Shown here: piece by piece, positions 43,901 to 55,507 of the stretch
How positions within the stretch are numbered: the first letter of the stretch is position 1
How the letters are laid out: the number at the start of each line of letters is the position of its first letter
Source: Pseudevernia furfuracea
Taxonomy: Eukaryota > Ascomycota > Lecanoromycetes > Lecanorales > Parmeliaceae
Direction of reading: 5' to 3'
Assembly (NCBI GenBank): GCA_022315425.1
Contig: JAIUPT010000032.1
Span: forward strand, 1 to 64,000
Length of the DNA: 64,000 bases
The notes under the pieces: generated by a model
The model's input: only the letters and a program-made list of their open reading frames with translations
Databases searched by the model: none
What the model was told of the DNA's origin: nothing
Made by a program: the position numbers and the translations under genes

Positions 43901-45129
43901 AGATCATCAGCAACTTGCTGCACAGCCATCTGCGCCGCATTTAGATCCAGGTCAAAGGTACCTCCCAGGAGAGATCGGGGCAGGTATCCTAGCACAGCGT
44001 TTGCATCAGTGACGGTAGCTGTGGAGCCTCCCTTGCCGTAACATGCCGGCCCGGGTATTGCCCCAGCACTCTCAGGGCCGACTCTGAGAGCTCTCGTTAC
44101 TTCAGGAACCTTCGCGATTGAACCACCGCCAGCTCCAACGGTACGCACATCAACAGACGGCGCTTTAACGACTAGATCTGCAACTTTGGTCTCTCGTCGG
44201 ATCCGCGGTACTCCATTTTCAATCAACGCAACATCAGTGCTAGTGCCGCCCATATCCAGAGTGATAAGGTTCTTAAATTTAGTCTGGTCTGCAACGACGG
44301 AGACAACCCCAGATACGCCTCCAGCGGGACCGGATAGAACCCACGTAACGGGGAATCGACTTGCGAGGCTGACCGAAGATAGCCCACCATCAGATCGTAG
44401 AATCCGAAGATGTTGCGCTTTTCCCTCCAAAGACTGGAGAAGATTGCCTAGGTAGTTTCGGACACTTGGCTCGACATAGGAGTTGACAACCGTTGTAATC
44501 GTGCGCTCGTATTCCATCAGCTCAGGCAAGACTTCCGATGAGATTGACACCGAAGTATCAGGTAGAAGCTTGGTTACCACACGCTTGGCCGCCTCCTCAT
44601 GTACTGGATTGGCGAAAGAATTGATCAGGCTAATTGTCACAGCATCTGGCGTCTCTTTCGCAATAGGTCGAAATCTTTCCTCAAAGATTACCTCGTCAAA
44701 ATTGCGGACTTCTGTTCCATCGGTAGCAAGCCTTCCCGGTGCTTCGACGGTAAGCTCGAGAGGAGCCAGTGGCTCAGGTTTCGGCCATATGATCCAGCTC
44801 GCTAGGTTTCCAGGTACCTGGGATCTCCGTGTCTGTAAAATATCTTTGTAGCCCTCGGTGACAACAAGCGCCACTTTGGCACCTTTCTGCTCCAGTATCA
44901 CATTAGTAGCTACCGTGGTCCCGTGGTTGATCACGTGAAGAATCACATCCGCGCCATTCGGGATGTTGGACAAAATCTGATCTTTGCCTCGAATGACGGC
45001 CAAGGACTGGTCTTTGGGTGTCGAGGGGACTTTGGCTCGCCAACTTTCACCTGTGTCTTCTCGAAGCAATAGTAGATCTGTGAAAGTGCCACCAACGTCT
45101 ACCCCAAGGCGATACGAAGGCACGCTCAT
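40948..45129 (-). CDS. Fused HyuA-HyuB hydantoinase / 5-oxoprolinase
   Basis: ATP-dependent hydrolase opening a five-membered cyclic amide (5-oxoproline, hydantoin or N-methylhydantoin). Exons 45129-43519, 43405-42592 and 42542-40948 join to 1339 aa. The HyuA half has YRLGVDVGGTFTDLLLL (phosphate loop), INHGTTVATN, SGPAGGVSG, DMGGTSTDVALI and VGAGGGSIA. The HyuB half starts near residue 690 with TVTVDIFENALRNARNEMD and runs through GDVFLTNDPY, TANMGHMTDVGG, SGGPGLYRGG and WGGGGWGDPL. The length equals that of eukaryotic fused 5-oxoprolinases. The start at 45129 (MSVPSYRLG) fits the family better than the Met 20 codons upstream. Housekeeping 5-oxoprolinase or a specialised hydantoinase are both possible; the divergent amidase relic favours the second. 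Confidence 0.93.
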
Positions 45130-45728
45130 CCTCACACTGTGGTCAGTAAAGCCTGTGGGTAAGGCAAAAAACAAGTGCAACTGCAACAAACAATTAAGTC
45201 ACAGAGTCAGGCTCCGGTAACACAGCGCGTGTGGATTTTAGTGTCTCTCATTTGGCAACGCCGCAACATGATCCAGATCTCTCTCGCTCTCGCTCTCCCT
45301 CCAAGGCTTGGGTCGCGCAGGTGTGAAAGCCTGTGAAAGACGCGTCTTATCATCATCTTGTTCCTTATCGTCCGAAATTTCAGCATACCCAAATGCTCTC
45401 AGCTGCATGATGATCTCAGATAGCAGGACCAGTATGCACGATGACGCCAAGCGCTCCAATCCAAAGCTGCATTTGGCAAGTCAATACAGCGAATTCCACT
45501 CAAGTTGTCCTTGATCGGGACTGTAAAGGTCATCATCTTTCACAAGGGAACACACATCTACCAAGTATAATTGGAGACTTGTGTCTTCAGGAATACCGAG
45601 ATCACATGACACAGCCTAAGCCAGAACTAGCTACCTTACTCGCCGCCAAGCTCCTCTCTTTTTGAGACTCTTTCTCCATTCTCATTCCTATTTTTGTCTT
45701 CCAAATTTGTATCATTCATCTCCTGGCC
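45130..45728. promoter_or_regulatory. Divergent intergenic region between HyuAB and the cysteine-hydrolase relic
   Basis: About 600 bases separate the two divergent starts. Frames here are short. The arrangement would allow shared control; no specific binding site is asserted. Confidence 0.4.
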
Positions 45729-46385
45729 ATGTCTTCAGAAGCCGGGTCCTACCCACCGATCTGCTAAGCAATTACTCGGCTTCAGGCTTCTCATCTTCAA
45801 CCCACAGTCTGCCCGTCGGCCAAGAAACCAGCCCTCCTCGTCATCGACGTCTGCAACGCCTATCCCACCCCCAGAAGCCCACTGTGGGCCCCCAACCGAT
45901 TCCATGACGCACTAGCCTCCGTAAACGAACTGATATCCTACTGCCGCGAGCGCGGCATCGACCTCATTTTCACGCGAGTCGTGTATCCAAATCCAGAGTC
46001 CGGTGGCAATTGGTACAAATACAAGCCTCCCAACGCACTCCCGTGGTTCGATGCCGGCAACGAGCTTGGAGACTTTCCGACGGGTGATGAAACATGCAGG
46101 CCGCGAAAGGGCGAGTGGGGAGTCGAGAAGCAGTTTAGCAGCGCCTTCTTTGGAACATCTTCGGCTAGCACTCTCGTGGCAATGAGGGTGGATACGCTTA
46201 TCATCTGTGGGTATTCAACGAGTGGATGAGTCCCCGCCACCACTGCCGATGCGATGCAGTATGGTTTTAACTCTTATTGGTCCGGGATGCTTGTGGAGAT
46301 AGACATGCTTACCTTCATGATGCCAATCTCTTCGACATTCAGGCTAAGTTCGGGGAGGTTGTTTCACGGAGTTTATGAAGCGATG
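45729..46385 (+). pseudogene. N-carbamoylsarcosine-amidase-like cysteine hydrolase, nucleophile lost
   Basis: Isochorismatase-like fold: KKPALLVIDVCNAY (catalytic Asp), PLWAPNRFHDALASVNELI, GIDLIFTRVVYPNPE, PRKGEWGVEKQFSSAFFGT (catalytic Lys region) and VDTLIICGYSTSG. The next codon, where the family has the nucleophile Cys (TSGCVRAT), is TGA at 46227-46229. The same frame continues VPATTADAMQYGFNS, then a one-base shift near 46270 leads to VRDACGDRHAYLHDANLFDI and EVVSRS. The start is uncertain: Met 45729 (MSSEAG) meets a stop unless an intron is removed. The closest functional analogues hydrolyse N-carbamoylsarcosine or related ureido compounds. The gene is otherwise well preserved. Confidence 0.82.
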
Positions 46386-48897
46386 AGTTGAGCCGAAGGA
46401 GTCACGAAGGTCAGGATCAGGGGCTTGTCTAACTCAAAATATTCGCAGAATTTACAATTAATAATATATATTTTTTGTTTCAAATTCATCACCTTCGCCT
46501 GATGGTTCAAGATCGGTCACCAGAGTTTAGAAGTTTCTCTGTTCTCTGGGCAAACGTTGCCAATTTTCCTACCTGTCATCCCCTCCATGAACAACCGAGG
46601 GTGGGGTGGACATTAGATGCAGAGATTCCACAGCAACGCCACATTGTACGGCACATCTCGCGATTTTATCGAGTCATGTCGGTTGAGCGCCATTTTACAA
46701 TTGTCTGCCTCGGCCTCCATAACCTCAAGGTGCTCCTTCGCATTCGTGGCAGCCGCCTGGTCATCAAGCAATCTCGTGCACGCTAGGCTCTGAGGCATAT
46801 CATGCAATAGCTTCCATTTACGAGTACTCCCATCGCGTTCTCTTTCGGCTCTTTTGTCGTCGCGGAATGATGAGGGCGCAGCAAGCCCTGTGGCGGAAAA
46901 CCACCAGAGAAGTTAATGTCGCTTACGATGTCCTCTACTGTGTGTCACTCCTCGTGTCGACCCCACTTGAAACATAGTCTTCATTCATTTCATGTGGTTG
47001 TTTTAGGCTTCTTCCTTGTGTTCGCTTATTGGTTTAAGTAGGGACAAGGGCTACTTCCGACGATGACAGCAACTTTGCCAGCAGAGTGTGTTCACCCCTC
47101 GATACGGAGAAGGAGAGATTGAAAATTGACACCTACAACGTCCTCTCGAAGCTGAAAGATAGAAATCCAGGTAAATTTTGCCACAGTGGGGAGACGAGAA
47201 TAAGAAATAGCCCTACAAGTACAAGAGCGTATCCCAATCACCGCAGCTCGACGTCCATGTTTTCAGATTTTTAGGGCGGCACATTTCCATACCACCCGTT
47301 TCCGAAAAAGAGGAAAGTGATCCCACACCATGTCTATGGCGAAAGATCTACTACTTACGAGCAATCATCGCGCCTAGGGCTGGGCTTCAGCCCGCTGCCC
47401 CTGCCCTAGGCCTGTTAACGGCAGAGAAGAATAATTATGACATATATACCAACTTGCATCTAATTTCAGTAGACGTCATAGGATGAGGATTTGGCACTTG
47501 GGACTGGAGTTACTGGCAGTATGAGGTCTGGGAAGCCTCGCGATATGCCTTCTAAATTGCCTGGACTCTCAAACGTGCCAAGCTCGCTAAACCTCTACTT
47601 ACTACCTTAGTTGGGTTCCGTTTAGAGCCCCCAAGAGACAATCTGTATATTATACTTTTACCATGGTCGACATTCATTATTACCGTAGTTATCTCAAGTT
47701 CGGGGAGCAATAATCAAGATGGTAATTGGGTAATAATGAGGACTCAATGGTCACGGGTGAGGATGAAGTTTCAATAGAAATATACAAATGTACAAATATA
47801 CCAAGTATACAAATATAGCTGAGAATCCAACTCGAAATACATAGAGGAGCCTTACACTTGCTCGGCTTTGTTTGCCACAATAGGAGCAATGATAATCCTT
47901 TCCGGACCGATGCGACTGCACTAATCCAAGAATAGTTTAGCCAATTTTTCTAATTCCCGAATCCCGACCGGCGCCAAGCTTGCTCGGCAAATATTGAATG
48001 GTACTGAATTACGAGTAGTAAATTAGTAATCATATATTTTTTATTAAAATCCGGAGCTAAAACACTACAACAACTACAACACTGCAACGCCGCTTTCTCG
48101 CCATGAATCTCGTATACGAGTAGCGAATGAAATCCAAACTCACTACTACTCATGACTCAACAGCCAACAAGGGCCGAGAGTTTGCAAATTTATCACGCTT
48201 GGTCAGTATGCTTAATTCTGAGTAGGCTCGCCGTTGATGCTTTCTACGCCTCATGGTCATATTACGCAATACCTCGAGACCCAGTTTGGCAAAACAATAC
48301 CTGGTAGATCTTCAATTCTTTCCCTGGTAAGACTTGCTCTTCAAGTTGCGCTGCGAGGGCGCATATCTCAGCTTGCCGTCTTGAAGTACTCGGTATGTGC
48401 GTCCACGGGGCATAAGAGCATGCCGCGGTCGAATTATCATAGTCTTTCCTTCTGCCATCTGCTTGCTTCATTCACTTTCTACCGACTGTATCGTGCTCTT
48501 TGATCATGCCCGTTCGGTCTAAATTCCCCAGTGACCCCACGGGGCCACGATGCTTTTTACTGTCGGGCACTACCCCACTTCTCTTGCCGTTTGTTGCTAC
48601 CAACTCAGCACATACACTTGAAACAAGGGTAAGATTCCGCCGCACGGAGCCGTGGACACAACCTCCGACGACTCTCGTATATCCCGTTTAATTAGTACTA
48701 AACTCAGTAATTACAAATGCCAAGCCAAGATCTGGGGGATCTGCACTATGGCTTGTGTTTGTATATAGCGGAAAGCCCCCATTTCCCCACAAGACATCGA
48801 GACTTGGAAACTTTAGGCATCTTTCGCCAATGGTGTGTGCGGTCACCCATATCTCTTCTTTTTTGGAGCTCTGTCTTCCACTGCGATCTTTAACAAA
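46386..48897. other. 2.5-kb gene-poor interval
   Basis: Only short, featureless frames on both strands. A CCTAGGGC...GCCCTAGG inverted repeat at about 47373-47409 could form a hairpin of 8 bp. Confidence 0.5.
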
Positions 48898-51367
48898 ATG
48901 CGTCGCTACAATCTCGTCACGTCAAGCGTGGGTTTGCTCTCTACTTTTTTCACAGCATCCAAGGTTGCTGGCCAAAATGGCCCGTTTTCCATCGTCGTAT
49001 CGCCTCCCTTAAACTGCACATCGAGCTCCTTCACCTATTCGTCGGCGATGGCAATGGCGACAGGCTCCTTCGTCATCGATCCTGGCTCATATGGCATGGG
49101 CCAACCAGGCCAGAAATGGACGTTTACCGTCAGTCCTGGGATCGTGTTGGATAACGATACTTGGGGTGATGACGGGCAGCATATTGACAGCTCCATCGTC
49201 CAGAACGCCAGTGGCTCGTATATATTTACAGTCCCCACCGCAAACTGGCGTAGTTAACCAGAACCCAAGTTTTCTTGTGCTAGACTAATGTTGTGGTAGT
49301 TGCCGGGCCGATAACGGGTGAAGCCAATGCACCTGGATGCGACCCCAACCAGCCGGGTAGCCCTGTTCTACCATACGTGCCTACGCAAAGTGCTTCCTCG
49401 ATCGTCCAGATCGATGCCAGCGCCTCCTGTGTTACGTCCTCGGCGTCCTTTACACTTACCGTGTCTGCGACACTCCCATGCGATGCGACAACCAGTCCCA
49501 CTGCTACCTCTACTGTTCTCCCTGTCCCGTGTACAGATAACTACATTCCTCCTCTTACAACTGAGCAATGGGAAGCGCAGGCTATCGATGACTTTTGGCA
49601 GATGTACTACGACAACACGTCCCATTGGCAAGATTTGGGGCTGATGAAAACATTCTTTCAGGATTTTGCTGGTGGGGAACCCGGTGACGGCGTTGATTAC
49701 GCGTGTTCTGCAACAAATGAAGTGGATTGTTCGTTCTTGGAGTCATGCTCACTTGTCGCAACTGGTCCCGAATCTTGGCTTACGCCATATAAGACCCAAG
49801 CATATTACATTTGGGCAGGAATGACGAATTTTAGCAAGATGATGAACATGATATGGCAAGCACTAGAATGGGCAGCACAGGACATGAATTACTACGCTGG
49901 TGAAGTAGGCGCAAAATTTGAGGTTAAACTGCCTGGTGCGTCACTGTGGTCGAAAGTGTTTCCCATATTGAACACAATTTTGACTCTTCTGGCCATTGTC
50001 TTCATTGTTACGGATCCTTTTGTAGCAGCGGCTCTTGCTGTAAGTCTTCGCAGGCTCCAGCGCAAAGTTGAAGAAAGACTGAGTGTGCATGTCTAGCCTG
50101 AAGTGGGGATTCTGATCGGACTTGCCGCCTCTTTCGGATTGGCTGCTGATGTTGATACTTTTTTATCTTCCTCTGAGCAATCCGAGGTAACCATTGAGAC
50201 GTAAGTCTTTCCCTGAATGTACAGGACTCGACTGACAAATCTAGTATCTACTCGGACCTCGGCTTTTCGGACGGCTGGATACAATTCCTTCAAGACCAGG
50301 TCAGCTTCATGCACGATTCAATGTGGATAAACGGCACGTATAGCGGCAATGGCACGGCCAGTCCTACAGATGCGAAGAAGCTGATGAAAGGCGGTGCCTA
50401 CGTTGCTTCATCACAAGTCATTGCAAACGCTGATCTCAATACTACTGACCGTTCGGCGCCCAACGGAGTAGGCCCCACAAACGCAGTCACAGCATGGTTT
50501 GAAAACCTGCTTGTTGCCAATCTCATCAATAATTGGTTCAAGTCGAACAATGCCTACATAGTCTATATACCGTACGGGCCGGTTTTGGGACTTAATTTGC
50601 AGAACTCCTTGGAAACTTTCACGGAAGACGATTGCAACAGTCAGTGGATTGCAGGCACGAACCCGAGCTTTGGTGCAGACTGGAACAAGACTGTTGTCGT
50701 CAACTGCGATAATGGGGGTATGGCGGTACTGATGAACGGGGGCAGCTCGGTGGAAAAGCCTTCGTTTTACGAGGTTGCAAATATGACCTACAACGGGATC
50801 ACCTACAGCCCGCATGATATGATCACATCTTCTGTAAACGGCTTCCTCCAATACGGTTTCAAGTGAGCAAGACCCCGAGTCTCCGTCATCTGACGCTTCG
50901 CTAACGTCTGACTTCTTCGTTCCAGCTACAACGCCACCGACTCTTTTGTGGCCAAACTCCTCGATCCCACTGCAGAGAATCTGAGCAACATCACACAATA
51001 CCTCCACCTGGACCCTACGAGTCCAGGCATGTACAACCTACCCGTGTGTCGACTTTATGACCTGGCGGCGGTGCCAAATAGTATTCAGGGTCCATGGCCG
51101 AAAGGGCAGACCCCTTCGTGGCCTTCGCAAACCCAACCATGTACCTGTATGTCGGACAATGCCAATATTACCATCAACGGGAATACGACTTATTTCCGGG
51201 ACTTTGCCGGACAGGGCGTCACGACTCAACTCAACACCTTGATTAAAGGAAGCACTCGGTTCGGTGATACCGCTATTGCCGATAGTACCTGTTATGTTGC
51301 CGGCAAGGGTGACGATGACTGCACCGACTTCCCGAGCTTGTGTTATGTTCCATTCCCTCCTTTCTGA
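48898..51367 (+). CDS. Large secreted protein of unknown function, five exons
   Basis: Exons 48898-49249, 49300-50039, 50097-50200, 50245-50862 and 50926-51367 join to 751 aa. The signal peptide is MRRYNLVTSSVGLLSTFFTA. It has a low-complexity Thr/Ser/Pro region near residues 150-180, then a Trp/Tyr-rich domain (EQWEAQAIDDFWQMYYDN, ATNEVDCSFLESC). A strongly hydrophobic stretch (VFPILNTILTLLAIVFIV, about 338-355) is followed by a second one spliced across intron 2 (VGILIGLAASFGLAADV). The C-terminal domain has many N-glycosylation sequons and conserved-looking cysteines (CNSQW, NCDNGG, CRLYD, CTCMSD, DDDCTDFPSLCY). It corresponds to a lineage of large fungal secreted proteins of unknown role. 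The two internal hydrophobic segments may be membrane-active; that is inference. Confidence 0.82.
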
Positions 51368-51523
51368 TGGACCGAGGGCGGATGGGGGGAAAGCTAGACG
51401 CTAGTGAGGATTCGAACGGCTCTCACCAAGGTTCTCAACCTTTGGGGCTGCATGTTTTCAGTTGAGGGGCCGAGCGGGCATATCTTGCATTTAAGCGATT
51501 CGGTGGGACAAAAGCGGCTTGGT

Positions 51524-51625
51524 TGGCTGGTAGTTTCAAGCCAGCATCTGATGACAATGTTCGACAATGAATGATGGCTGGTAGTTTCAAGCCAGCATCT
51601 GATGACAATGTCCGTCAATGAATGA
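51524..51625 (+). repeat. 51-bp direct repeat, two copies
   Basis: TGGCTGGTAGTTTCAAGCCA at 51524 and again at 51575 start two tandem 51-bp units that differ at two or three bases. GGCTGG...CCAGC within each unit can form a short stem. Confidence 0.9.
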
Positions 51626-52505
51626 TGCCGTCGGATTCTCCTCGCTTGTAAATACAGTATCAAAGACTTTGGCAGACAGACAGTATGGTGCATACTAAGT
51701 AGAGTGACAAAGTGCCATTAATATTGCAATGTTCGAGTGTTGTTGCGGCCCTTGATGGCGCAAGGAAACAAGGCACCTAGTCAGCGTCGAAGCTTCCTCG
51801 AGCCCACATGCTTGTGTGCTTACAAAGTGACCAACCATTCAACTCAGACTTTCAGGTAACTAGCCATCCCCATCCAAATGGCAAAGGATTTGTCCGTTGG
51901 GCAGATTTCTCCGTCAAAACACTCGGTCGTTATAACTAATCAATCCGACTCGAATGCACTGAAAGCAGTCACGGGCGAAACCATCCAGCAGTGGGAAAAA
52001 TTCTATTATCGCTATGTAAAATCGCTGGCCAAATCACCGGGCTGGCGACCATGCTTGAATGGACACTTTTTTCTCTGCTAGAAGAGTATTTCGGGTTGCT
52101 ATGGCGGTGTAGCTTTGAGAAACAGAAATATCCCACTGTGGTGCTTCAGAAGGTAGTAGTGTGTCTTGGTTATGATGGTCTCCTGAGAACTCTAGTAAGA
52201 CGAGTTATCACGACAAGGTGTTTTAGGTAAGATCAATAACATATAAAATCATTGTAATTTTATAATTCCAACCCTCTTGTGATCCATGATATTGGGTCAG
52301 GATGAACCCAACTTTAGGAGGGTCGAGGAAATTGTCTAAATCGAAAGTTGCGCCGAAGCATAGCAAAGCTTGAACTTCACTTATCGCGTGAAACCACTCT
52401 CACTCTCTCATGCAAGCATGACGACGATGAGTCTTGACATACCCGAGCTCCCTTCCCCCAAGGACAGCACTGAAGTAGCCGTCTCAGCCAGGTCGCGTGA
52501 AATTT
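51626..52505. other. Intergenic
   Basis: A frame of 67 codons at 51878 lacks homology cues. No gene called. Confidence 0.5.
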
Positions 52506-53794
52506 TCATTTCGAAGGTATGATCCTCGCCACCCTCATCCTCTCAAAAGCTCTAGTATACCCTTTCACCGTCTCTGTCTTCTCTTGGAACCCCACCTCCC
52601 GACACGCACTTAAATCATACTGCCGATCAAACGTGATCGCACCCATGATTGCCGACATGAACTCCCAACTCGTAGCTTCCAGCGCTCCCTCATTCAGCCT
52701 ATTCTCCTTAACCCAACTCCCCCATTGTCCCTTTTGCTCTTGCACCCACTCCGCCCCTGTCTTCTTTGAGGGATCCGGTCCAACGCCTTTCAGACCGAAC
52801 CAATGACAGATACCTGGCCAGACTTGTTCCCATGTCACGACATCTCCATCGGCGATATTGAACGCTTTCTTCGAAACGGCCTCAGGATTAAGAGAGGCGT
52901 AGATGTGGAACTGGGCAAGTATATCCTGAGATGTATCCGTATGCAGAGCTTTGTATGCCTTTTCGTTCCCTGGAAAGTTCACTTCCGTTCCTATCCCTTC
53001 AAAGCTCCTGACCATAGCTAACCAAAGCCCAATCGCCTGCGCTAGGTTCATAGCATTGTTCTGCGGCACGAATCCGATGATTGCATCCGGTCTAATCTCA
53101 CAGAACGTCCACCTCTTACCCTCGCTTAATTGCTTGATGGTATCATATTGAGCGTAGTAGAAAACATTGGAGGCCCATGGTTCAGGGATGCGGGGCGCAG
53201 ATTCCTTCAGAGGTGGGTTGTACTTGATGCCATTGTCCAAGAATTCAACACCATAAGCTTTGCCACCGGTCTGGAGGGTCCAGAATTGGAAGTTGGGACA
53301 TGTTATTTCCACCGCTTTGACGGCATTGTGAAGGATTGTGACGTTGGCGCGCTTGAGAGTTTGATAGTCTTTGCCATGGGCGGTGTACGCTGTTGGGCAC
53401 TGAATATTAGCACCGGCCTCGTATCCGAAGAACAATGGTGCGTATATCTCACAGGTGAAATAGACATGAGTGACTTGATCAATGTCCTGAATGGCCTTGA
53501 GTTTCTCGGCCACAGCATCCACGTCCTGCTCAAGGTCCATGCCGCTGTGTAGCTCCCATCTCTTATCTGCCGCGTTCAGCAGAGATGCTTCATTACTTAA
53601 CGGTCGATTCGTCAGGCCAATAACTCGAGAGAAGGTATTCGATGCATTGGTGGAAGGATGGCTTAAGCACTCGCGCATGATCTGGTCCTGGTTAGCAGCC
53701 CGTAGCCAATGCTGCGAGTGCCCACGAAGCTGACAGCCCAGCCCGAGATGCCTGAGGCACCAAACACCAAGACGGAGTATCCCTTGTTTGCCAT
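52506..53794 (-). CDS. PRISE-family NAD(P)H reductase (progesterone 5-beta-reductase/iridoid-synthase-like)
   Basis: Exon 1 (53794-53726) encodes MANKGYSVLVFGASGISGWA, the Gly-rich dinucleotide-binding loop. A 38-nt intron with a CTAAC branch site leads to exon 2 (53687-52506), giving 416 aa. Further signatures are SRVIGLTNRP, VYFTCEIYAP, YYAQYDTI (the Tyr region of this atypical SDR family), RWTFCEIRPDAIIGF and GDVVTWEQVWPGICHWFGL. PRISE enzymes reduce activated C=C bonds with NADPH. Fungal members occur in secondary metabolism and detoxification; the substrate here is unknown. Confidence 0.88.
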
Positions 53795-54349
53795 TGTCTG
53801 ATGGCCTCTAGTAATTGTGCCAAAGGAGGTAGGACAGAGGTAGTATGTAAACAATTGACAGAGGTAGAGGAAATTGATGACATAGTTCAACCGCCGAGGT
53901 TCCACCGTAAGCGGGGCGCTAGGGGGCACGTTCCGAGACTTTTTTCCGGGTGCTCCATCCGCATTTCAATCACCACCACCAACACCAACCCACCGACTTT
54001 TCTCTTTCACTTAGTATCATGATAACACACCAGTAGAGCAACAGAACCTGAAAAAGCGCTAAATTTCCTGTATCCATGAGTGCCTGCAAGTGGATGATCC
54101 TCCGTTTATCCTCTGAATTGAACTCAAGACCATCTGCATCACCTAGGCCAAGTACCCTACGGAACCGTGGCCATTCATAAAGAGATTCCACACCATTGTC
54201 CCAAACCACATACTCGTATCACTCCCTATCTCACCAACCTGCAGATAATCGCGGATCTCATCCCTTCCCTGTCCAACACTGTTGGCCTCATGGTATAATG
54301 TAAGTATATTGCAAAGCTAATGCTCCGGCCTCAATTATCCAAACATGAG
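53795..54349. other. Intergenic
   Basis: Promoter region of the reductase; no gene otherwise. Confidence 0.5.
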
Positions 54350-54895
54350 TTACCGTCGCATTGACTCAACATCAGCCCCACTCATGCCTCGCAGCACCCC
54401 CACACCTCTCGACCTCCCCAACTCCACCACCAGCCCATTTTCCACCCCAGACGTAATCCACCCCCCAGTCCTCTGCTCACCCTCTTCCTCAAACGGCAAC
54501 CGACACGCGAGCAAAAGGCGCCTCGCCTCACCTCTAATGTCATCCCAAGAGCCGATCTCCTGGTCACGGTCCTCATGCAACAACACCATCGCCGAGCAAC
54601 TGCCATACTCTTTGCTCACCGGCAGTTGGAAAATACTGGGGTAGCCACCGATATGAAACGTGCCTACGTAGTGGCTCTGTGGGAGCAAGCTGATGGCTCT
54701 GATGCAGTCTGGCAACAGTGGCAGGGGCGGTCCGGTGGGTTGGTCTTGGAGGCAGCGGGCTTCGGAGTCCTGGAACCCATGGCTTGCGGCTGTCCAGTCG
54801 GCGGTTAGATTTGTTATTATTGGAGGAAGATTCAGGGCGACAACGGTGAGGTGACATAGGACGAGTAATGGAAGTAATAGAAGAGCGAGCATCAC
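54350..54895 (-). CDS. Small secreted cysteine-containing protein
   Basis: An intronless 181-aa frame with a strong signal peptide (MMLALLLLPLLVLCHLTVVA). The mature part has four cysteines in the order ARCL, LPDC, GSCSAM, LLACRL and a pattern common in conserved fungal secreted proteins: PDCIRAISLLP, then LPVSKEYGSCSAMVLLHED, SWDDIRGEARRLLLAC, TGGWITSGVENGLVVEL. No enzymatic motif is visible. A role at the host or environment interface is only inferred from secretion. Confidence 0.75.
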   Translation of the reverse strand: MMLALLLLPLLVLCHLTVVALNLPPIITNLTADWTAASHGFQDSEARCLQDQPTGPPLPLLPDCIRAISLLPQSHYVGTFHIGGYPSIFQLPVSKEYGSCSAMVLLHEDRDQEIGSWDDIRGEARRLLLACRLPFEEEGEQRTGGWITSGVENGLVVELGRSRGVGVLRGMSGADVESMRR

Positions 54896-55507
54896 GGTAC
54901 CCTATTACCAGACCCTAAGAATAACAAGCTTACTAGTTTCTAGCTTCAGTAAAGACAGCGTCGCGTCGAGAAAGCAGAGCATTAATTCTCTTCTATATAA
55001 TGTGGAAAGAATCGTAAGAAGATGACCTCCACACAATGCAACGCGCATGGCGCTTTTGAGTCCTTGCACAGGATAATGCATGTTCGCAGATAGCGCTGAA
55101 ACAGGTACTCGTACTGCGGGCAAGTGCACCGCATGTCAAATGCTGCAGCGTCTCCAGCGCACGCAATTCGCGCTGCTGGGCGGTTGCGGGCCGCGTGCAC
55201 GTCTGCTGTATGCAAAGTCGCGGGAACACCATGTCTATAGGTAGTGTATTTTCACGCCATCCGCTGTCACGCATCTAAGCGCAAGGTGTATAAATATAGT
55301 TGTGCGGGGAAGAAAACGAAGGTTGAAGCGGGGCTGGCTCCGCACTGAAATTCGACAAGTGTTCATATGAACGGCCATAAGCTCATGAGATGCGGTAAGA
55401 AAAAGGGGAATGGACCACCGCTACTTGTTAGGAACGAATGGATTCAACATGGAGAGTAGTTAGCAGGTTCCGCATTTGACCATACCTAGACGTGAATCCC
55501 ATTCCCA
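54896..55507. other. Intergenic
   Basis: No gene supported. Confidence 0.5.

Noticed and set aside
43598..44851. Plus-strand frames of 80-150 codons
   Set aside because: They are antisense to the well-supported HyuA exon.
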